DNA from: Bugulina stolonifera
Lineage: Eukaryota; Bryozoa; Gymnolaemata; Cheilostomatida; Bugulidae
NCBI GenBank assembly: GCA_935421135.1
Contig: OW285195.1
Coordinates: forward strand, 1,116,001-1,180,000
Length of the DNA: 64,000 nucleotides
Reading direction: 5' to 3'
The translations under genes were made by a program, and so were the position numbers. The notes below the pieces were generated by a model. That model saw only the letters and a list, made by a program, of their open reading frames with translations, searched no databases and was not told where the DNA came from. This document shows, piece by piece, positions 11,871-23,599 of the stretch (position 1 is the first letter of the stretch; every line of letters begins with the position of its first letter).

Positions 11871-13468
11871 TATTAATGAAGGTCCAACGCCAGAGATCCC
11901 TTTAAATGGAGCAAAGGAGATATTGGTTACCACAGACGGAGTATTAAAACTATTAGTCTCTAAATAACGGGAAAGCTCCAGGCTTTGACCAAATAACCAA
12001 ACAGTATCTTTGTGTGGACTTACCTACAACTGCCTCTCTACTTACAGTGATTTTTAACTATTCTTTAAAAGTGGGTAAAGTACCTGGGGATAGGAAACTT
12101 GCCCATGTTACACCAATTTTTAAACAGGGTAATAGATCAATGCCTAACAATTATAGGCCAGTCTCTCTTACATGCATCTGCTGTAAACTTCTGGAACACA
12201 TTGTCCTGCACCACTTATACAAAGATATTGATGGCCTAATATATGATAATCAACACGGTTTTAGAAAAATACTTTCTTGTAACACACAGCTAATCAACGT
12301 CTTACATGACATATTGAAAAATGTCGATGATGGTTCGGCCATTTACATTGCGGTTTTGGATTTCTCTAAGGCCTTCGATGTGGTGCCACACCATCTTTTG
12401 TTAAAGAAGCTACTTCAATATAATGTCAATCCGGTTATTATTACCTGGATCAAATCTTTTTTGACTGGAAGATTTCAGAGGGTTGTCTCTAATGGAACTA
12501 GTTCTAGTTTAAATAGGGTAACCTGGGGTGTTCCTCAAGGCAGTGTCTTACGACCAAAGCTGTTCAATATATTCATAAATGATATTGTAGATTCTGTCAA
12601 GCATTGTAACATCAGATTGTTTGCAGACGATACATTGCTATATGTGCCTGTACACAGCCCACTGGACCTGATAAAACTGCAGCGGGACTTGGACAATTTA
12701 ATGCATTGGAGTACTCTAAATGGCATGAAATTTAATGCCAGAAAAAGCAATATCATGCAGTTTAGTAGCATCCCGGGTTTTGGGCAGCAATTATATTTTC
12801 AGGATGGGTGACGAAATTTTGAGCTATTCCAACCAAGTAAAGGACCTAGGTGTCTGTATTACTGATGACATGAGGTGGAATGACCATATTCATTATGTTA
12901 CTAATAGCAGTAAAATAATTCTTGGTTTACTCAAATCCACTTTGCACAATGCCCCTAGTAAAATTAAATTGGTAGCGTATAAAGCTTTATGTAGGCCATT
13001 GCTGGAATATGCAGATGAGGTATGGGACCCCTACCAAGCAAACCTTAAGTACCAGCTAGAGCAGGTAAAAAATGAAGCAATGCGCTTTATCTTTAATGCC
13101 AAAGGCAGACAAATTTCAATAACCAAGTTACGAGAAAAGGCTGGATTATCCACGCTTGCTAAGAGAAGGCAATCCCATAGGTTCTCTATGTTCAACCTTA
13201 TTGTTTCTAACGATAGTCTTTTTCCTTCTCTAATTAATACTCTCGACTCTATGATTTCAACACACGCTATGTCCACTCGTTCGCAACTTTTCCACTCTGT
13301 TGCATGTCGTACTACTGCCTATCTACAGAGCTTTTTGCTCAGGACTTCGAGGGAAATTCGGACGGGGGACACAGTAGCAGACTAACATCCAATCTCATGA
13401 CGAACTGATGGTTCCCTTTTTCCTTTCAACTGAAAGGTCTTGGAACTCTATCCTAAAGAAAGAAAGAA
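11871..13468 (+). mobile_element. 5'-truncated non-LTR retrotransposon (CR1/L2/jockey-like LINE) with AAAG tail
   Basis: Only the reverse transcriptase half of ORF2 is present. No endonuclease is visible upstream, which fits 5' truncation during target-primed reverse transcription. The 3' end carries a short (AAAG)n tail at 13453-13468, typical of CR1/L2-like LINEs. The ORF is broken near 12810 (frame change) and near 11965. Clade assignment is by eye. Confidence 0.75.
11966..13385 (+). pseudogene. LINE reverse transcriptase (ORF2 remnant)
   Basis: Reverse transcriptase blocks appear in order. They are GKAPGFDQI (fingers, about 11968), NNYRPVSLT (12147), LDFSKAFDVVPH (palm, with the first catalytic aspartate, about 12356), WGVPQGSVL (12522) and the catalytic FADDTLLY (12619). 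The frame from 12014 stops at 12811, and the thumb and C-terminal region continues in another frame to 13385 (LEYADEVWDPY), so one indel lies near 12800. Full-length LINE ORF2 proteins have an endonuclease before this, which is missing. The enzyme would have copied the LINE RNA at a nicked chromosomal site; this copy is dead. Confidence 0.8.
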
Positions 13469-13619
13469 ATGTCTATGGGTTGTGGTTCTGTTTGGACAAG
13501 TTTATGGTGGTATCCCAAAGATGGCTCACATTCAGTACAGCTGAAGGTTTGTAAACTGTGGAACTTTGTCAGCGTGGCATATGCCGATCTAGTGTATATG
13601 AAATGCTCACAAAGAAACC

Positions 13620-13690
13620 ACCAGAAGGAGCCCTCTACTCCTACCCTACCTCTACTCTACCTCTACTCCTACTCGATTCTACTCCTACTT
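13620..13690. repeat. CTACTCCTAC-type imperfect microsatellite
   Basis: Imperfect repeats of CTACTC and CTAC. A similar phrase occurs at 17599-17640. Confidence 0.6.
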
Positions 13691-13810
13691 CAAAGGGGAA
13701 ATTCAGAAATTGTGCCCTACTTTGAAGTTAGTTTTTGTACTGTTCTAAACAAGATATTCAAACAATTATTGTACAGTATACTAAATCAACATATGTTCTC
13801 TTCTTAATAA

Positions 13811-16690
13811 CCAAATATTTGTATTTTATGACCTTTCTTATGCCTCAATTAGTGAAATTAAAACTCCTTTTAAACAATTGAAAAATTCGGAGTTATCTCC
13901 TTTTTGAGATTTCGGCATACTGTTTTGTGAGACTACGTTCCCGGCGATCGACCAATCCTGGGGAGATAACTTTATACTATTATCCGGATAATGCTATGCT
14001 AATTATACATGCATTTGTTTTCCTTACTTTCATTTCAATTTCTTGACTGCACTTATAAATTGAGTGGATTAATTGAGTTGTCAGTGCAGTGCAATCACAT
14101 AGACCTTAGCATCGTCTGTCAACAATGCAAATGCATTTATACATGTACATGTATCAGTAATATAATATACATTTTATCATTATAAAACTTATAATGTATG
14201 ACAAATGAACGTGTATGTATGCTGAAGGTACCGTATGGCATAACATACTGTATTTGTATAAACATTATATATAATCACGAATTCTTTATTATATCTACAT
14301 ATACATGCATGTATAAAAGGTTTACACAATATCATTGGAAATAATTTCTGACACTTTGTTACCCATGAAAAACATTGGTAATAGTATTATTAAAATTACA
14401 CATTAAAATATTATACTGCAGTCTGCAGGTGGTTAGGCTACTGTGGATTCTATGATAGCTTTAACTGCAAAGCACTAATGGTTCCCACCATGTAGCACTT
14501 ATATGTGCTACTATGGTTTTATAACACAGCCAACAGATTGTGCTAGAGAGTATTGAGCAGTCGGAGCAGAGGTGTACAAGTGGAAGAAGCTCCAGCAGAG
14601 TGCAGAGTGGACTGTGTTATGATCAAACTTCAACTTCACTGCCTGGGTTTCAACAGTTGAACACTTGCATAGTTGGTGAAGCAGAGGTCACTGGCAAGCC
14701 CTACAGTTAAAGACTGACCTTGTTGACCATATGATGTTGACAGCTAACATAATGGCTGATAGTAAATGGTTGCAAGATTCAGGCCATTGAGGTCAATAAT
14801 TGTTTAGATGCAGAAGTGGAGAAATTTGATGTAACCTCTGTTTTTCAGCAAAACTTAAACAGAAATCACTTTCTCTAGATTTATTCCCCTTCTCCATAAC
14901 TCCAACTAAGAAGTAAGGATGTCTATCTAGCTTTCACCACTACTGCCCCTACATGCAAAAGCAATGGACAAATATTTAACCTCAAGGAGACTGCCGGCAA
15001 GGATACCAGACAAACTGCAATGATGAATGAGGTTTCTTCCTAAAGTTGTTCCTGTTGAACTGGATGGTTTACCCTCCATCGGTGTTTCTTGCGATATTCC
15101 AAGGCTATAACATTTTGTCTGGAACATCTTACCAGAATCTGCAACCATGAAATGACTGTCTCCTGTATTACTTTCATTTGCACATAGATCTGCCTACACA
15201 CAGTCTTCATGTGCAACAGTGAATAATTAATGTAGGTGTAATTACTATAATAACCAAATTCAGAATTATTAGAGACTCTGAAGGAGTATTAGATTCTAAA
15301 TCTTCTTCGTCGATAAAGCATCAATGTTTAAGATACAGTATTCCGAGTAGTTATTCATACAACTACCTACCTGAAGAGCTATATGGATATGAAATTGCAT
15401 TCTCTTGAAAGCATCGGCTGGTGCATGGTAAAACTCATTAGTGCTTCAGTACAACAAATTCATAGAATAAAGTAAGAGAGCATATCGGCATCGGGTGGCC
15501 CAACTGCAGCAGACACTGCAACATCCTACAACACAAGTCAACAAGCTGTATGTGTTAGTAGCAGCTCAACATTGATAGTATGCCCACTATCTTTAGTATT
15601 AGTAGTCACAGCAGCAGTTTACTAGCAGAATAAAAGAACCATTTGTGGTGTTAGCTGTAGTTCGTATTAGCAGTAGGAGTAGTTAGCAGTAAGTTACAGT
15701 GATAGCAGTGTAGTAGCAGTATTACGGTGAGTTCAGTAGTTAGTTATGGTTGCATTAGTAGTAATCATGCAAATAGTTAAAATCAGCAGTAGTAATAGTA
15801 GTAGTTGGTTACAATAATAGTAAGTCGTAGAAAAGTGGTAGGTTGTCGCAGTAGTACCAGGGGGTCCAGTAGTAGCAGTAGTAGCTACAGTATCAATAGA
15901 ATCAACAGAAGTTGAATTATCAATTATATAGGTAGTAGTAGTTAGATATAGTAGTCACCAAGTCACCACAGTGTAGGCCCAATGTTGCTTGAATTTACTC
16001 GAGTGAGAGTCTTTAGAGTGAGAGTCTTTAACTCAAGTCTGGCATCTCTGTTTGTTTCTTTCAGTCATTGGGCTTACTTACTGCTTATTTTAATTTTATT
16101 TATCTGAACGCACGCCATGAAATAAAAATTAGCAAGATTAAAATAGGCAGTAAAGAAAGAAAAAGAACACCAGGAAAGTATGGAGGTGAAGTGAAGTACT
16201 GCAATCCAATACAATGTGAAAAAGACAGTTCAAAACTAAACCTCTCCGTGACAGTTTGAACCCCTAACCCCACCCACTAATTTTCCTTTTTAATAATAAT
16301 TCTTCATTTAATTAAACTTAATTATCGGTGAGTTGTTTTCTACTAAATGTAATCTACGCAGTTGAGAAACGTCCTGCTGAAACTGTTTTTTTTTTCCGGA
16401 AATGTTGCTTTACCATCTCCAACTAACAGCTTTCATCATTTATATTTAGCCTATGTTTTGGCAAAAGCAACACACTAAAAAAAAAATAAATATTAAATTG
16501 AAAGATATATTATTATATTGATTTGCATTGCCTTCAATTGATTGTTTAACTTTGAATCATTTATTTACAGCGGCAAGTAAGCAGTAACTGATGATTCATT
16601 TGTCTTGTGTCTAGTCAACAGCAATCTGATGCTAAAGAAATACAAGTGATTTTATTGCAGCTTGAGTTCATGTTGTGTTTCCCACAGAAA
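13811..16690. other. Gene-poor AT-rich region with AGT-rich simple sequence
   Basis: No supported gene. Region 15560-15960 is rich in imperfect AGT and AGC triplets. A GAAAAAGACAGTTCAAAAC motif at 16218-16236 matches the MITE-like repeats near 31.78 and 45.36 kb. Confidence 0.5.
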
Positions 16691-16695
16691 CTTAC

Positions 16696-16830
16696 TGAGA
16701 GTCACTGCTAGCTCGAATCTGACTGAGAGTCACTGCTAGCTCGAATCTGACTGAGAGTCACTGCTAGCTCGAATCTGACTGAGAGTCACTGCTAGCTCCG
16801 AATCTGACTGAGAGTCACTGCTAGCTCCGC
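16696..16830. repeat. 28-bp minisatellite, five copies
   Basis: Five direct copies of a 28-bp unit starting CTGAGAGTCACTGCTAGCTC. The last two copies carry an inserted C (CTCCG). Confidence 0.9.
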
Positions 16831-18599
16831 TGAATTACCAATGAAACCAATGGTAGTACAGTTATTAATTAATTATGTGTATAAGTGAATAAAAACAAAC
16901 ATAATTGATGATAAATGATTATTTTAAACAAATTGAAATTAGAAATTTTAATAATCCTATAAATAATATAATTTCTAATTGCAAATTTGTTTATTAATTA
17001 ATAAATATAATTATAATATAAAGAACATTCTTTATATTGTAATTATAATTATTAATTGTAGTAAGTTATCTAACGTTATTTACTTATAACTGATTAGTAA
17101 CTATACTACTAGAGTTTTTTATAGTTTAGTGGAACTGCAGTGACTGTCAGTCAGAGTCGGTGGGAAATAATCTAGTAGGATTAGAAAAGAATGAACAAAT
17201 ACTTATTATAACATAACTTGATTTGATTTCTTACCGACGAATGAATATGCATCGTAAAATATGCCGTGAGCTATTAGTCGGTATAAAAGACAAGTAAGTG
17301 TAAGTAGCAGAAAACTTTGGAAATTACAAAAAAAAACACAAGTGGCCGTCGCAAACCACTAAACTGTGAATGCGCAAACTTACCGGAAACAGCACAGCTA
17401 TAGCAATATAGTTGTTTTAACGGGGCATGTATCAATCGCCTCGCATATCGGTGCAAGTTTGCAGATCTTAGACTACCAATAAGGATGCGCCCATGACCAA
17501 TTCGATTTTTTGGATAAAAACGCGGATTTTGATATTTGTGGAAATTACGTTTGGAACCGCCAGACTTCGAACTATCACTTCAAAATTTGTGATTTTCCCC
17601 TTTATTCTACCTCCACTCTACATGTACTCCTACTCTACTTACGTAATAAATTAAATTTCATTGATTTGCTAATAATGATAAAACAATGTGTTGTTTAGTT
17701 GTCACCTCTCATAGGTTCGGAATCAACTGCGCCATGTGGTAGTGGCCGATAGTTAATAATGTAAAATATAAGAAGCGCGTGTGCTCACCTAGAGTTCAGT
17801 CAAGAAAGTGCCAGAGCAACAAAGCTGTCGTCCAATTCTCTAGTCTGCTCCCTAGTCACTAGCAGCATTCGATAGAGCTGGTTTCCGTTCCGATGCTCCA
17901 GATGTCAACACAGACGACTGTCATAGATGTATGGTCCATAGAGGTAGGATAGAGCATAGAGTTATCTCCCCTAAAGCAGGAACTCCCGTAAATTTTGTGA
18001 TGCCACTTTTCATCTCTAGCGGCCATGATGTGTTGGGGTATTTACCGTTTGTTTACATTAGTCACCTATGCGCTGCTATGATTAGTTAGTCATTTAGTTA
18101 GTAGTCAAAATTTGTTCTTTGCTACCAATAATCTGAAATTTTCTGTTGCACACATATTTTCCAATTATTTGAGACCAACATAATTATTGTATTTATTATA
18201 TTTTGTAACTTTGATAGTAACTGCATGGTAATTGCAAATATTGTATATTAGTATATAAGTACATCACAAAATTATTATCACCCAGCTCCTAGTTCTAGTT
18301 ATTTTGGCTTTCAGTAGGCAAGATTACTTTACTTTTACCTCAAATTACAATACAGCTAAAGCTACTGTAGTTGTTAATTGTCCTACATCCTATGGTTTAC
18401 CCTGGTATCACATGATTGATAGAGTACAAGTATTAATAGGTGTATTTCTATATGTAGAACAGATTTGCAGAAGTTGCATATTACAAATAAAAACATTTAT
18501 GTAGACAAACAAAACCAATTCATAACATGGAGTATAAATGCAAATATTTTGACCAAATCTATTTTAAATATTTACTGAATAAAAATAGCATAAGAACTC
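16831..18599. other. No gene recognised
   Basis: AT-rich sequence without supported coding features. GAGTTATCTCCCCT at 17959-17972 recurs at 33477-33490 and suggests the edge of a dispersed repeat. Confidence 0.4.
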
Positions 18600-19250
18600 T
18601 TATTCAATATTCAGAAGTCGCTCCTTGCCATTCGTAGGAACAAGGTCAGCCAGCTCTTCAAAATTCACAGCATCAGCACAGATCAACATTCCGTCTAGTA
18701 GACCTATATTAGGAAATTGATACCAGATAAATAAATGCTTCACGCTTACCACAGATAAATAGTTTACAGACATATAAGAGGTATTAGATCCAAATAATAA
18801 AGCAGTAACGAAACATGTTCAATGCCTACTGTCCTACCATAATAGTACAGCCATTAGTAGTTACATAATTCTCGCCAAACTGGCATCACATTATATCAGA
18901 GTACAATAAAGTACAATTTCGATAAGACATATATGTTGATATAGTTGATCACTCTGGATGTTACCTATGAATTAAATTCATAACAGCTCTATAATAGACG
19001 ACAGAAATCTACCAAGTACCTTCTCACACATATATATAAAACAACAAGCCTTAATTAAATCAAGCATCTCATTTTAATCATGAAACCCATTTCTAATTGG
19101 GAAGCAGTTGCTACAGTTTGTGTGTGCACGAGTCCCAGGAAAAGAGTTCATAAACATAACAACCTACTTGATGGGTATGATGGATGAGCACCGCACATAG
19201 AGTTGTGGCAATGTGCATCGTGGTATCTAGATTTCACTTTAATCTCCAAC
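18600..19250 (-). CDS. 3' end of an unknown host gene (last two exons)
   Basis: Two minus-strand exons join in phase 1. The upstream exon is 19250-19168 (acceptor TTTATAG, donor GTAGGT). The terminal exon is 18703-18600, with an acceptor after TAATATAG and stop TAA at 18602-18600. The encoded end includes YHDAHCHNSMCGAHPSYP and LLDGMLICADAVNFEEL, ending LLNIE. The histidine and cysteine pattern could bind a metal, but I recognise no family. Earlier exons must lie to the right, possibly beyond the LTR elements. The model is supported only by open frame, splice sites and phase. Confidence 0.4.
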
Positions 19251-20390
19251 CTATAAATAACAAATCAATGTTACAACTCAACCTGCACCTATTCTATTGC
19301 AGGTAGAAAGGCTAGGAAAGTTTTGGTTAAAGAAACTGTTGCCAAGAAATTAAATAAATGACGTAGGCCTATAAACTTGCATAAGACTATTCAACGTTCT
19401 ACATTATAATGTTTAATGACTAATTAACAGCCCTAATAAATTTAGATTTTTCCTTCCACATCATCTTTCCTTTCAGTTATAGTTTAGCTTGAAACCATTC
19501 TAGGATTATGCTAAGCTGGTGTAGATCTTTGATTATAATGTATTTAGGCTACTAACTGTGCTAGGCAATTAGATACTACAAAGCCTCGGAATCAAACTCT
19601 AGACAGGAATGGACAAAGGAAAGTTCACATCTATGAAACAAAGTCATTGATAGTGTATAGATTTCTTAAATAAATTTCCTAGCAATATAAAGTTAGCCTA
19701 TACTAACATTCAAAGTAATGATTATAGGCCTACAACACAATTACAATAATTATAATCATTATAGGTCTATTATATTTATAGCCTATTATATTAATTATAA
19801 TTATTATTACAAAAAAATTAATTTACAATCACAAATATTAATATTATAAAATAATTATATAAATGTGGTGGAAACATGTAATAATATGTACACACAACGG
19901 GCAACGTCTATTACATAAATATAATCAATTCAATGATAAACATGTTCATGTTGATAGATAGTCTATGGAAATCGCCTGAATTAATAAAATAATAGTTAGT
20001 AGATATAGTGTAGTCACTGATCTAATGAGTGAGTGATTTTGATCTGTGACTATTGTTGTAATAAATTGCTAGTGAGTCGCGATCACAACTTCACCTGATA
20101 GTATTACTGTATTTACAACGTAGTAGTAGCCTATTACCATTACTATTATTAATAACTATAGGTACAGCAGTGACAGTGAGCAAAGTTAATTTAACTCAGC
20201 CTCAATCAATCAATAACAGTACCGAGAGATTCCACTATTACTGGATAAATGAATGTGCTTATTAATTTTAAACAATATTATACTTGCTATAGCTTCTGGG
20301 CTAATTAAAATTATTATATTATTTAATTTTACTATATACTATTGAGTAAATTTTTAATTTTACAACAAATAATAATTCTACAATAAATAA
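19251..20390. other. No gene recognised, likely intron or intergenic
   Basis: Very AT-rich sequence without open frames. If the 18.6-19.25 kb gene is real this is probably its intron. Confidence 0.4.
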
Positions 20391-21053
20391 TGTAATGGTT
20401 TCTGTGATTTGGTGCGGTCGTCCTTGGACGACTATCGACCCAGAAATGAAGTGCCTATGAGTGGTAATAGGACTTCGCATTACATGAAAGATCGAGCGGT
20501 CTCAGTAGCCCAAATACTACCAAAGACGACCCATCTGATCTCAAGTCCGACCTTCAGACTATACAATGAAAGAGAGTAGTTCGACCTAGTAGGCGGTTCG
20601 CTAAGCGAATGACCTAGTAAAAGGAAGAGAAAGTCTCTGTATCAAGTATAGATGTGTCTTTATTGAAAGCCAAGTGAAGACTGAGACAATGAACAGTAAA
20701 ACAGTGCCCTTTATATAGTATAAGGACTTCCGGCCGACGTGACGTCGGGAAAAGACGACGTGTGGTCGTCCGGAAGTTGCGCAACAAGATGGCCGCCGGA
20801 AGCCCGACGGCCGACCCAAAATAGGTCAGGTTCTACAAAAGTTGCTTATAATGGTCCAATTCATGTACAAAATGAATATCAATGGATTCTGAGAGGTCGG
20901 GCCTCTGTACATGGGTATAAAAGGCATTAAAAGACTTAGATATAATCATATAATCATATACAACAATATAGGAGTAAAGTACAAGCAGATATATACATGT
21001 ATGCACACAATAATGAGTGTCAGATGTAAGATACGACTGAGCGTACCATCACA
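20391..21053 (-). repeat. 3' LTR of the pol-less retrotransposon
   Basis: 663-bp LTR. In element orientation it carries a TATATAAAGGGC promoter box and an AATAAAGACAC polyadenylation signal (minus strand, near 20720 and 20660). It pairs with 25053-25715. Confidence 0.9.
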
Positions 21054-21066
21054 TAGCCCCCTCACA

Positions 21067-21921
21067 CTAGGTCATGGGTGTCTCTAGTGTCAAGTTAAGA
21101 AGGGTACGGTACAGTGTAGATTCTCTGGATACTATATCCAAGTCTGCTTGTACGAGCTGGAGCTGTTGGGGGTGGTTTAGATGCTGGTTGGCTAGTTCGC
21201 GAAGAGCTATTTCTCGAGTATAGAGAGGCTCCAGATGTTGGCGTAGAGTGTCCCCCACCTGTTGACGGCTGGCAAGGTAGTGAATCCGTGGCTTGAGTTC
21301 AGCAAGTTGTGGCATGAACGACGGATCCGGAGATGCAGGACGTGTGGCATTCGGCTGAGTTAATACAGGAGATGCAGGAGGTGGGAACTGGACGACAGGA
21401 GAGTCTGGAGAGGCTCGGGGTAGGTCCCTGGCAGGAGCATAAGGAGAGCAGTGTGGTGAGACCTCTAGGGTTGGTCTGGACTGCAGTGGCTCGATCAACA
21501 GAACCGGAGAAGCTGTACAAGAAGCTGCACATGAGACCTTGGGTGGAGAGCCTTCATAGAGAGTGCCTGGCTGGGCAGCAGGCATACTCTTCCTTGGAGC
21601 AGGCCGGGTCTTCCAAGAGGGTAGACGTCCGCGTCGGCCAGGAGAGGTGACGCTCACAGCGGAGGTACTAACACTGGGTCGCCAGGGAGAGGGTCCAGCT
21701 GGAGTGGTAGGCGACGAGGAAGAGGAGGAGGTAGCATCAGAGGGTGCTGAGTCGGGTGTCCGTTCTGGAGATGGAGAGGGACTGTGCCGTCTTTTAGGAG
21801 GCCGCTTCCGGGCAGAGGAGGTGCTAGGCAGGTAGACTGGCTTGTTTGTTCCCGACTGTCCGTCCATGGTAGGACGACATGGCAGAAATGGTGGGGGATC
21901 TTTTACGCCCCACCATTCCAT
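21067..21921 (-). pseudogene. C-terminal part of ORF2 of the pol-less retrotransposon, shifted by a 106-bp duplication
   Basis: The 284-codon frame repeats the end of the upstream ORF (MEWWGVKDPPPFL) and then continues with a proline, serine and arginine-rich stretch and a final predicted helical segment (LRQHLEPLYTREIALRELANQ). A 106-bp tandem duplication (about 21831-21936 and 21937-22042) is not a multiple of three. It splits what was probably one protein into this frame and the 591-codon frame at 21824-23599. I recognise no enzyme domain in it. Confidence 0.6.
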
Positions 21922-23599
21922 GAGGGCTGCTAGGCAGGTAGACTGGCTTGTTTGTTCCCGACTGTCCGTCCATGGTAGGACGACATGGCAGAAATGGTGG
22001 GGGATCCTTTACGCCCCACCATTCCATGAGGGCCGCATAGCTGGGCCCGTCTGTGAGGAAGAGACGTTTCCCACAGATACTGGATCTCCGACTGAAGTGA
22101 TGGCCTAGTGCATCACGGCTAACTGAGCTGCGTCCGCAGCGACAGTAGAAGCGGGCAAAGTGTTGCCAAATATGTATATTCAGTCTCTTGAGGGTGCCGG
22201 AGAAGCCACACTTTGCACACTTGAGGTTAGGCTGACTCCTTCTGGCCAAGTCGTCTCGGGCCTGCTGGGTGAAGGTGCTAATCCACGGTTTAGTGGCTCC
22301 GGAATGCTGGGATGACTCTATGGGTAGCTTGTCAGTGAGTTTGTTCAGCTTAATTGTAGCTTGCTTCAGGGTAGAGGTGACAGGAGGTGGAGGCGTGCCG
22401 TCTGGAGTGAGCGTCTTCCGTACAGGAGATGCGTCTACAATACACAATTCATTTGATGTGTATCCTCCGCCTTCTAACTCATGCTCTCTCCTGTGGAAAT
22501 GTGCAGGGGAATCCTCCTCTGTCCCGACTGGTCTATGCCGAGTGGGGAGGGAGGGAGAATTCATGCCTGACAGTTCCACAGGTGTGGGTTGTTCCTCTAA
22601 TTCTGATTTGTTCCCTACTGGTAACACTGAGATTTGCTTACCTTCAGCTGTGAAGACAGGCTGATTGGAGTGATCCATACTGGAAGGAGTAGCCGTCTCG
22701 TCCATACGAGAATGAGAAAGGATACGAGTGCTATCGTTAGCTTCACCAGTGACACGAAGAGTGCAGAGGTTGCCACATGTAGGGATACATGCGCTTCGGT
22801 GAAGTGCTGGACGAGAAAGGACTACTCGTCTGTGAGCTGTCGTATTTATACTAGCCGAGGGATGAGCAATTGGCTCAATTGTAGGCAATGCCTCAGGCAC
22901 ATTTTCTTTGTTCGACTCGTCAAATAAGCGCGGGAACACGGCAATAGTTGCCTTCGATTGCTTCTTATCCGCTTCATGGGATTTCGAGAGTTCGGCAATC
23001 TGTATCTTCGGCTGAATTTGTTCGGCAATACTGAATTCCGTAAGAGTACTTTTCGCTCTTTGTATTTGAACTGCTGGCAGTATAGACTGTATCTCCGTCG
23101 TAGGGATTATGTCATGGAGGTCGGCTACGCGATACTTCGCGTCCTCTGGATCATGTCGGGCTATTGAAACTTGAACATTCTTTGAGAGGTTCAGAGGTAG
23201 CTCTTCTGTCTGGTCCAGCACGGTTTGCTCCGTGTCGATCCTCAAGCCGCGGACTTGGACTGTAGTGTCTGGCAGTTCTACACACGATAAGTCGTCCGTC
23301 GGGGTATACTGAATTTTGGAGGGAATCAGTTGCTGATCAGTGTCGGGTCTGGACGTGGCCAGATCCTGTTGGTCCTTCTGAGTTGAGGACAGGTCGGGTT
23401 TGCCTTGTGAGGTCTGGTCCGACTGGGCGGGACTTGTGAGTCGTCCTTTCAGCCTTGGGGGGTGATCTGTGGTCACTTCTGTTGTGTCCGGCTTTGAGTG
23501 GAGTCGTTTCTTGCCTGGTTTTGGCCTAGTGGGTATAGGTTCATCCACTGTGACGGGTGTGGGTGACACCGTCGGCCTGGAGTGTGATGGGCTAGTCAT
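21824..23599 (-). CDS. ORF2 of the pol-less retrotransposon, unknown protein with a zinc-finger-like module
   Basis: This is a 591-codon frame with a long, polar, probably disordered N-terminal two-thirds. Near the C-terminus a cysteine and histidine module reads LKCAKCGFSGTLKRLNIHIW followed by C.C and a second H.H pair. It resembles paired C2H2 fingers and not the CCHC knuckle of gag. The start ATG overlaps the gag stop as ATGA (23599-23596), a layout used for coupled translation. The first residues (VDEPIPTRPKPGKK) continue the repeat array of gag, so the two ORFs were probably once one. No protease, polymerase or integrase motif was found. A nucleic-acid-binding role is inference. Confidence 0.6.
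   Translation of the reverse strand: MTSPSHSRPTVSPTPVTVDEPIPTRPKPGKKRLHSKPDTTEVTTDHPPRLKGRLTSPAQSDQTSQGKPDLSSTQKDQQDLATSRPDTDQQLIPSKIQYTPTDDLSCVELPDTTVQVRGLRIDTEQTVLDQTEELPLNLSKNVQVSIARHDPEDAKYRVADLHDIIPTTEIQSILPAVQIQRAKSTLTEFSIAEQIQPKIQIAELSKSHEADKKQSKATIAVFPRLFDESNKENVPEALPTIEPIAHPSASINTTAHRRVVLSRPALHRSACIPTCGNLCTLRVTGEANDSTRILSHSRMDETATPSSMDHSNQPVFTAEGKQISVLPVGNKSELEEQPTPVELSGMNSPSLPTRHRPVGTEEDSPAHFHRREHELEGGGYTSNELCIVDASPVRKTLTPDGTPPPPVTSTLKQATIKLNKLTDKLPIESSQHSGATKPWISTFTQQARDDLARRSQPNLKCAKCGFSGTLKRLNIHIWQHFARFYCRCGRSSVSRDALGHHFSRRSSICGKRLFLTDGPSYAALMEWWGVKDPPPFLPCRPTMDGQSGTNKPVYLPSSPHGMVGRKRSPTISAMSSYHGRTVGNKQASLPA

Noticed and set aside
16696..16830. CRISPR-like regular repeats (also the arrays at 35.1, 37.5, 39.1, 43.3 and 59.5 kb)
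   Set aside because: Units are contiguous or vary gradually without unique spacers, and the genome is animal. These are minisatellites.
21333..22664. Plus-strand frames opposite ORF2 of the pol-less retrotransposon
   Set aside because: Antisense shadows of a GC-biased coding region. The minus-strand frame is longer and fits the element direction.
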